This document shows positions 6,517-8,469 of a DNA stretch of 8,469 bases, piece by piece. This stretch comes from Ferruginibacter sp. (GTDB lineage Bacteria > Bacteroidota > Bacteroidia > Chitinophagales > Chitinophagaceae), in assembly GCA_025357775.1 (NCBI GenBank), contig JANXOQ010000386.1, forward strand, positions 1-8,469, given 5' to 3'. Numbering within the stretch: the stretch's first letter is position 1; each line of letters opens with the position of its first letter. A model generated the notes under the pieces. The model was not told where the DNA came from, ran no database searches, and saw only the letters and a program-made list of their open reading frames with translations. The translations under genes were made by a program, and so were the position numbers.

Positions 6517-7137
6517 TTAATTTTTTTTTGTTACTTCAAATACTGGGCTAAATAAATATAATTTTCCTGTTGCTATTTCTTTGCATTTTATTCGTTTTTT
6601 TATTTTGTCTCCTTTTTCAAAAAGTCTATTTCCTTTTATTAAAAATTTTTCACCAACTGTAAGTTCTTCTACCAAGCACATACCTTCTTTTCTAGTATCA
6701 TAACTTTTTAATACTCGTAATAGCTTTTCATCTCCACAGCTACTAGCTGCTGGGTTATTTATTGAGCGTTGCAAAGCAATGTTTACCTCTGTTGGAAAAA
6801 TATTTTTTTCTGTAAAATCCTTTAATAAAAATCCGAAATTTTGTTTCCATTCTTGCCCATGCGGTTGTACTTTTTTTCCATTTTTTTCGTATGTAATTAA
6901 GTGAGCAATTTCATGCAACAATGTAATAAGAAATGAAAATTTATTTAAATCACCATTAATACTTATTCGATGCCCTTTATCTCCGTATGGATGCCGATAA
7001 TCTCCCAATACGCTAGCTCGTTTTCGTGTAATAGTAAGTTGTACTTTATAATCAAAAATATATTTTAACACAGGTTCAAAGCTACCCATTGGCAAATATT
7101 CTTGTAATGCTTCAAATGCTACCTTTTCTTTAGCCAT
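6517..7137 (-). CDS. SprT-like zinc metalloprotease-fold protein
   Basis: A 206-residue cytoplasmic protein of the SprT-like (SprT/Spartan) fold. The zinc motif HEIAH lies at residues 75-79 (ligands His75 and His79, catalytic Glu76), and PHGQEW at 92-97 supplies the third histidine, His93, in the SprT HGxxW pattern. The N-terminal part includes a TITRKRASVLGDYR strand typical of the family. The last ~55 residues (GMCLVEELTVGEKFLIKGNRLF... onward) form a small beta-rich module with Cys134, Cys154 and Cys185 instead of the clear four-cysteine zinc ribbon of SprT proper. Eukaryotic Spartan degrades DNA-protein crosslinks; bacterial functions are poorly known and the substrate here is unknown. 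The ATG at 7137 is the natural start. The end of the gene runs through two A9 tracts on its coding strand, with the stop codon between them. The sigma gene follows after 78 bases in the same direction. Confidence 0.85.
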   Translation of the reverse strand: MAKEKVAFEALQEYLPMGSFEPVLKYIFDYKVQLTITRKRASVLGDYRHPYGDKGHRISINGDLNKFSFLITLLHEIAHLITYEKNGKKVQPHGQEWKQNFGFLLKDFTEKNIFPTEVNIALQRSINNPAASSCGDEKLLRVLKSYDTRKEGMCLVEELTVGEKFLIKGNRLFEKGDKIKKRIKCKEIATGKLYLFSPVFEVTKKN

Positions 7138-7216
7138 TATTAAATTGTAGACAGCTTTTTAAATAAATATTTTATTTTTATAAATTAAATTTTTAAGGCC
7201 TATTTATAAATAATCT

Positions 7217-7258
7217 AAAAAATATTTGTAAAACTGATGTTTGATTAAACGAAACAAA
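7217..7258 (-). terminator. Weak terminator candidate after the AtpZ/AtpI-like cluster
   Basis: Read on the minus strand beginning 12 bases past the AtpI-like stop: TTTGT (7258-7254) can pair with ACAAA (7229-7225), and an inner GTTT (7250-7247)/AAAC (7242-7239) encloses a 4-base loop. TATTTTTT follows. The stem is AT-rich and has a large internal loop, so stability is doubtful; position and T-run are its support. Confidence 0.25.
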
Positions 7259-7270
7259 ATATATAATTAA

Positions 7271-7648
7271 TTATTGTTTTTTTAGTTGTTTAGAAATAGC
7301 AAATACTTCTGTTGCTAAATAAACTAAATACATAAGTAATGATAGAAATACCGCTTTTTTATTGTACCCACTACCTTCAATAAGTACATAACTTAACACT
7401 GCTATTACTGTGCTAAACATTTTTATCATCATACCGGCTATTACACTTCTTATAAATACATTTGGGTTACTATTTGTAAGTGCTTTTTTTTGCATAAAAA
7501 AAACAAATACACCCGTAATCAAAAAAAGTACATTTGCAGAAAGCAATACATTTTTATTTACAATGTATTTTACTAATAAATTATTTCCAACAATTATAAA
7601 AGTAACAAATACCACAAATATTATAATTATTGGTTTAAGCATTTTCAT
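7271..7648 (-). CDS. AtpI-like four-helix membrane protein
   Basis: A 125-residue, very hydrophobic protein with four predicted transmembrane helices (about residues 4-21, 35-52, 66-90, 98-116) and a short basic C-terminus (KQLKKQ). The segment NPNVFIRSVIAGMMIKMF between helices 2 and 3 resembles the small membrane protein usually encoded between atpZ and atpB in Bacteroidota, an AtpI-like accessory of F-type ATP synthase. AtpI proteins have been linked to c-ring assembly; a role here is inferred from position. The ATG at 7648 lies four bases after the atpZ stop, so the two are co-transcribed. Normally atpB, atpE, atpF and so on would follow; here the next gene is the SprT-like one after a 133-base gap. 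Confidence 0.68.
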   Translation of the reverse strand: MKMLKPIIIIFVVFVTFIIVGNNLLVKYIVNKNVLLSANVLFLITGVFVFFMQKKALTNSNPNVFIRSVIAGMMIKMFSTVIAVLSYVLIEGSGYNKKAVFLSLLMYLVYLATEVFAISKQLKKQ

Positions 7649-7652
7649 AGTT

Positions 7653-7865
7653 CTATTTTTTTGGAGCTGTATCTTTTACTACTTTATATATAACAGCGCT
7701 TATTATAATTAATGGAAGTAGCCAAACCAAAATTGGACTTTTTATTTGTAGCCATTTGTCTGCTTTTATGCCAAAAAAAACTGAAGCTCCAAGTGCAATA
7801 AACAATTGTGTTGTTAAACTAGCATATTTCCAAAGCAAGTTATTATTGTCTTTTGGTAGTGGCAT
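7653..7865 (-). CDS. atpZ: AtpZ/AtpI family ATP-synthase accessory protein
   Basis: A 70-residue membrane protein with two helices (about 17-33 and 44-62) joined by the family signature GIKADKWLQIKSP, which resembles the G..xDxWL...P pattern of the AtpZ/ATPase_gene1 family. Members are encoded at the head of F-type ATP synthase operons and have been proposed to help Mg2+ supply or ring assembly. I start it at the ATG at 7865, whose first base is also the last base of the upstream TGA stop (TGATG), a typical coupled restart. A TTG one codon earlier is possible but less likely. The downstream partner follows after four bases. No ATP synthase subunit gene is in the window. Confidence 0.8.
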   Translation of the reverse strand: MPLPKDNNNLLWKYASLTTQLFIALGASVFFGIKADKWLQIKSPILVWLLPLIIISAVIYKVVKDTAPKK

Positions 7866-8263
7866 CAATTTTTTGAAATTATCTCTTTTGGTAAAGCAAG
7901 TTTTGTCGTATCAAGTTGTATGGTTTTACCTTCTAATACTTTTTGTATGTTTTTTAAAAAATCATCTTGAAATTTTAGTGCTTGCTCCATAGAGTCTGTT
8001 CTAAGTTTTAATTCTCTATATTGTTTTACTTCTTTTACTGAACCCATACCCGTACCAGGCAGATAATATTTTAGCGGTGTAAAAACAATGAGTGCTGTCG
8101 TAAGCCCAATCATTAAAATAAATATTGAACTCATTACTATGTAAACACTCATTCTGGTGAGTTTAAATTTTAATATTTCCTCAAATGTATCCTCATTCAT
8201 AATTACCAATCGGTAATGATTTCGAAGACGTTTAAGTGTATTATTTACATCTGGCAACGACAT
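7865..8263 (-). CDS. Membrane protein resembling the N-terminal part of a Bacteroidota M23 peptidase, no peptidase domain
   Basis: 132 residues. A basic cytoplasmic N-terminus with RLRNHYRLVIMNEDTFEE (12-29) is followed by one transmembrane helix (about 38-61), then FTPLKYYLPG (61-70) and a charged, probably coiled-coil stretch (about 76-113, KEVKQYRELKLRTDSMEQAL and on) that would lie in the periplasm. This order matches, from memory, the N-terminus of Bacteroidota M23 family metallopeptidases of about 290 residues, often encoded beside bactofilin and atpZ. The M23 catalytic domain (HxxxD and HxH zinc sites) is absent: the protein ends KEIISKN and atpZ begins at the stop codon. It may be a membrane scaffold or regulator without enzyme activity, or a shortened gene. 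The ATG at 8263 is chosen because the conserved motif follows it directly. About 160 AT-rich bases lie upstream, with no promoter match I would defend. Confidence 0.6.
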   Translation of the reverse strand: MSLPDVNNTLKRLRNHYRLVIMNEDTFEEILKFKLTRMSVYIVMSSIFILMIGLTTALIVFTPLKYYLPGTGMGSVKEVKQYRELKLRTDSMEQALKFQDDFLKNIQKVLEGKTIQLDTTKLALPKEIISKN

Positions 8264-8469
8264 GGATAGTTTCTTTACTTTTATAATTGTTTTAAAAGAA
8301 CGCTAAATTAGCTATTATATAAAGAAACTGTAATTTTTAACATAAATAAATACAATATTGTTTCGCTTTTAATATTCAACCCATTATTTTTGGAAGATAT
8401 TGTTAAATTAATACGAACTTTAAATATCAATTAATTAAATCTTTTGAAGTAGGCACTTGTTTACCCCAT

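Noticed and set aside
7410..7992. Hydrophobic plus-strand frames opposite the AtpI-like, AtpZ and M23-like genes
   Set aside because: Antisense frames of membrane-protein genes are often hydrophobic; the minus-strand genes have overlapping stop/start signals and family motifs.
8427..8468. A possible 13-codon C-terminal tail on the minus strand (WGKQVPTSKDLIN then TGA)
   Set aside because: Too short to identify, and another frame at the window edge is also open; it may be the end of an upstream gene but cannot be supported from this sequence.

Overview
The window looks like chromosomal DNA from a low-GC member of the Bacteroidota, most likely near Chitinophagaceae/Sphingobacteriia. This is an inference. 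It rests on very AT-rich coding and intergenic sequence, a DPE2-like 4-alpha-glucanotransferase with N-terminal carbohydrate-binding modules, a SigK-like ECF sigma factor paired with an anti-sigma factor, small AtpZ/AtpI-type genes next to an M23-peptidase-type membrane module, near-absence of Shine-Dalgarno sequences, and one good match to the Bacteroidota promoter (TTG...TAnnTTTG). I see no insertion sequence, CRISPR array, tRNA or rRNA.

Layout. At 2-340 (+) is the 3' end of a phosphoethanolamine transferase of the EptA/MCR type, cut by the window edge. A 398-base gene-free stretch follows. At 739-1428 (-) is an exported rhodanese-thioredoxin fusion with its own promoter. At 1740-4388 (+) is a large MalQ, convergent with coaE (4526-5125, -), which encodes dephospho-CoA kinase. 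Next, 5126-5636 holds no secure gene, only a doubtful 64-codon ORF and a probable terminator. At 5637-6438 (-) is a two-gene sigma/anti-sigma unit in which the anti-sigma protein is very short. At 6517-7137 (-) is a SprT-like zinc metalloprotease-type protein. At 7271-8263 (-) is a tight three-gene cluster: a membrane protein resembling only the N-terminal part of an M23 peptidase, AtpZ, and an AtpI-like four-helix protein.

How the genes relate. Most are unrelated housekeeping or envelope functions: lipid A modification, periplasmic thiol chemistry, maltodextrin use, CoA synthesis. The two real expression units are the sigma/anti-sigma pair (4-base spacing) and the ATP-synthase accessory cluster (a 1-base stop/start overlap, then 4 bases). 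The most unusual features are three apparent reductions. The anti-sigma factor has no membrane or sensor part, the M23-type protein has no peptidase domain, and the AtpZ/AtpI-like genes are not followed by atpB. I did not find a clear new multi-gene system. The best candidates for something undescribed are the soluble minimal anti-sigma factor and the peptidase-less M23 module coupled to AtpZ.
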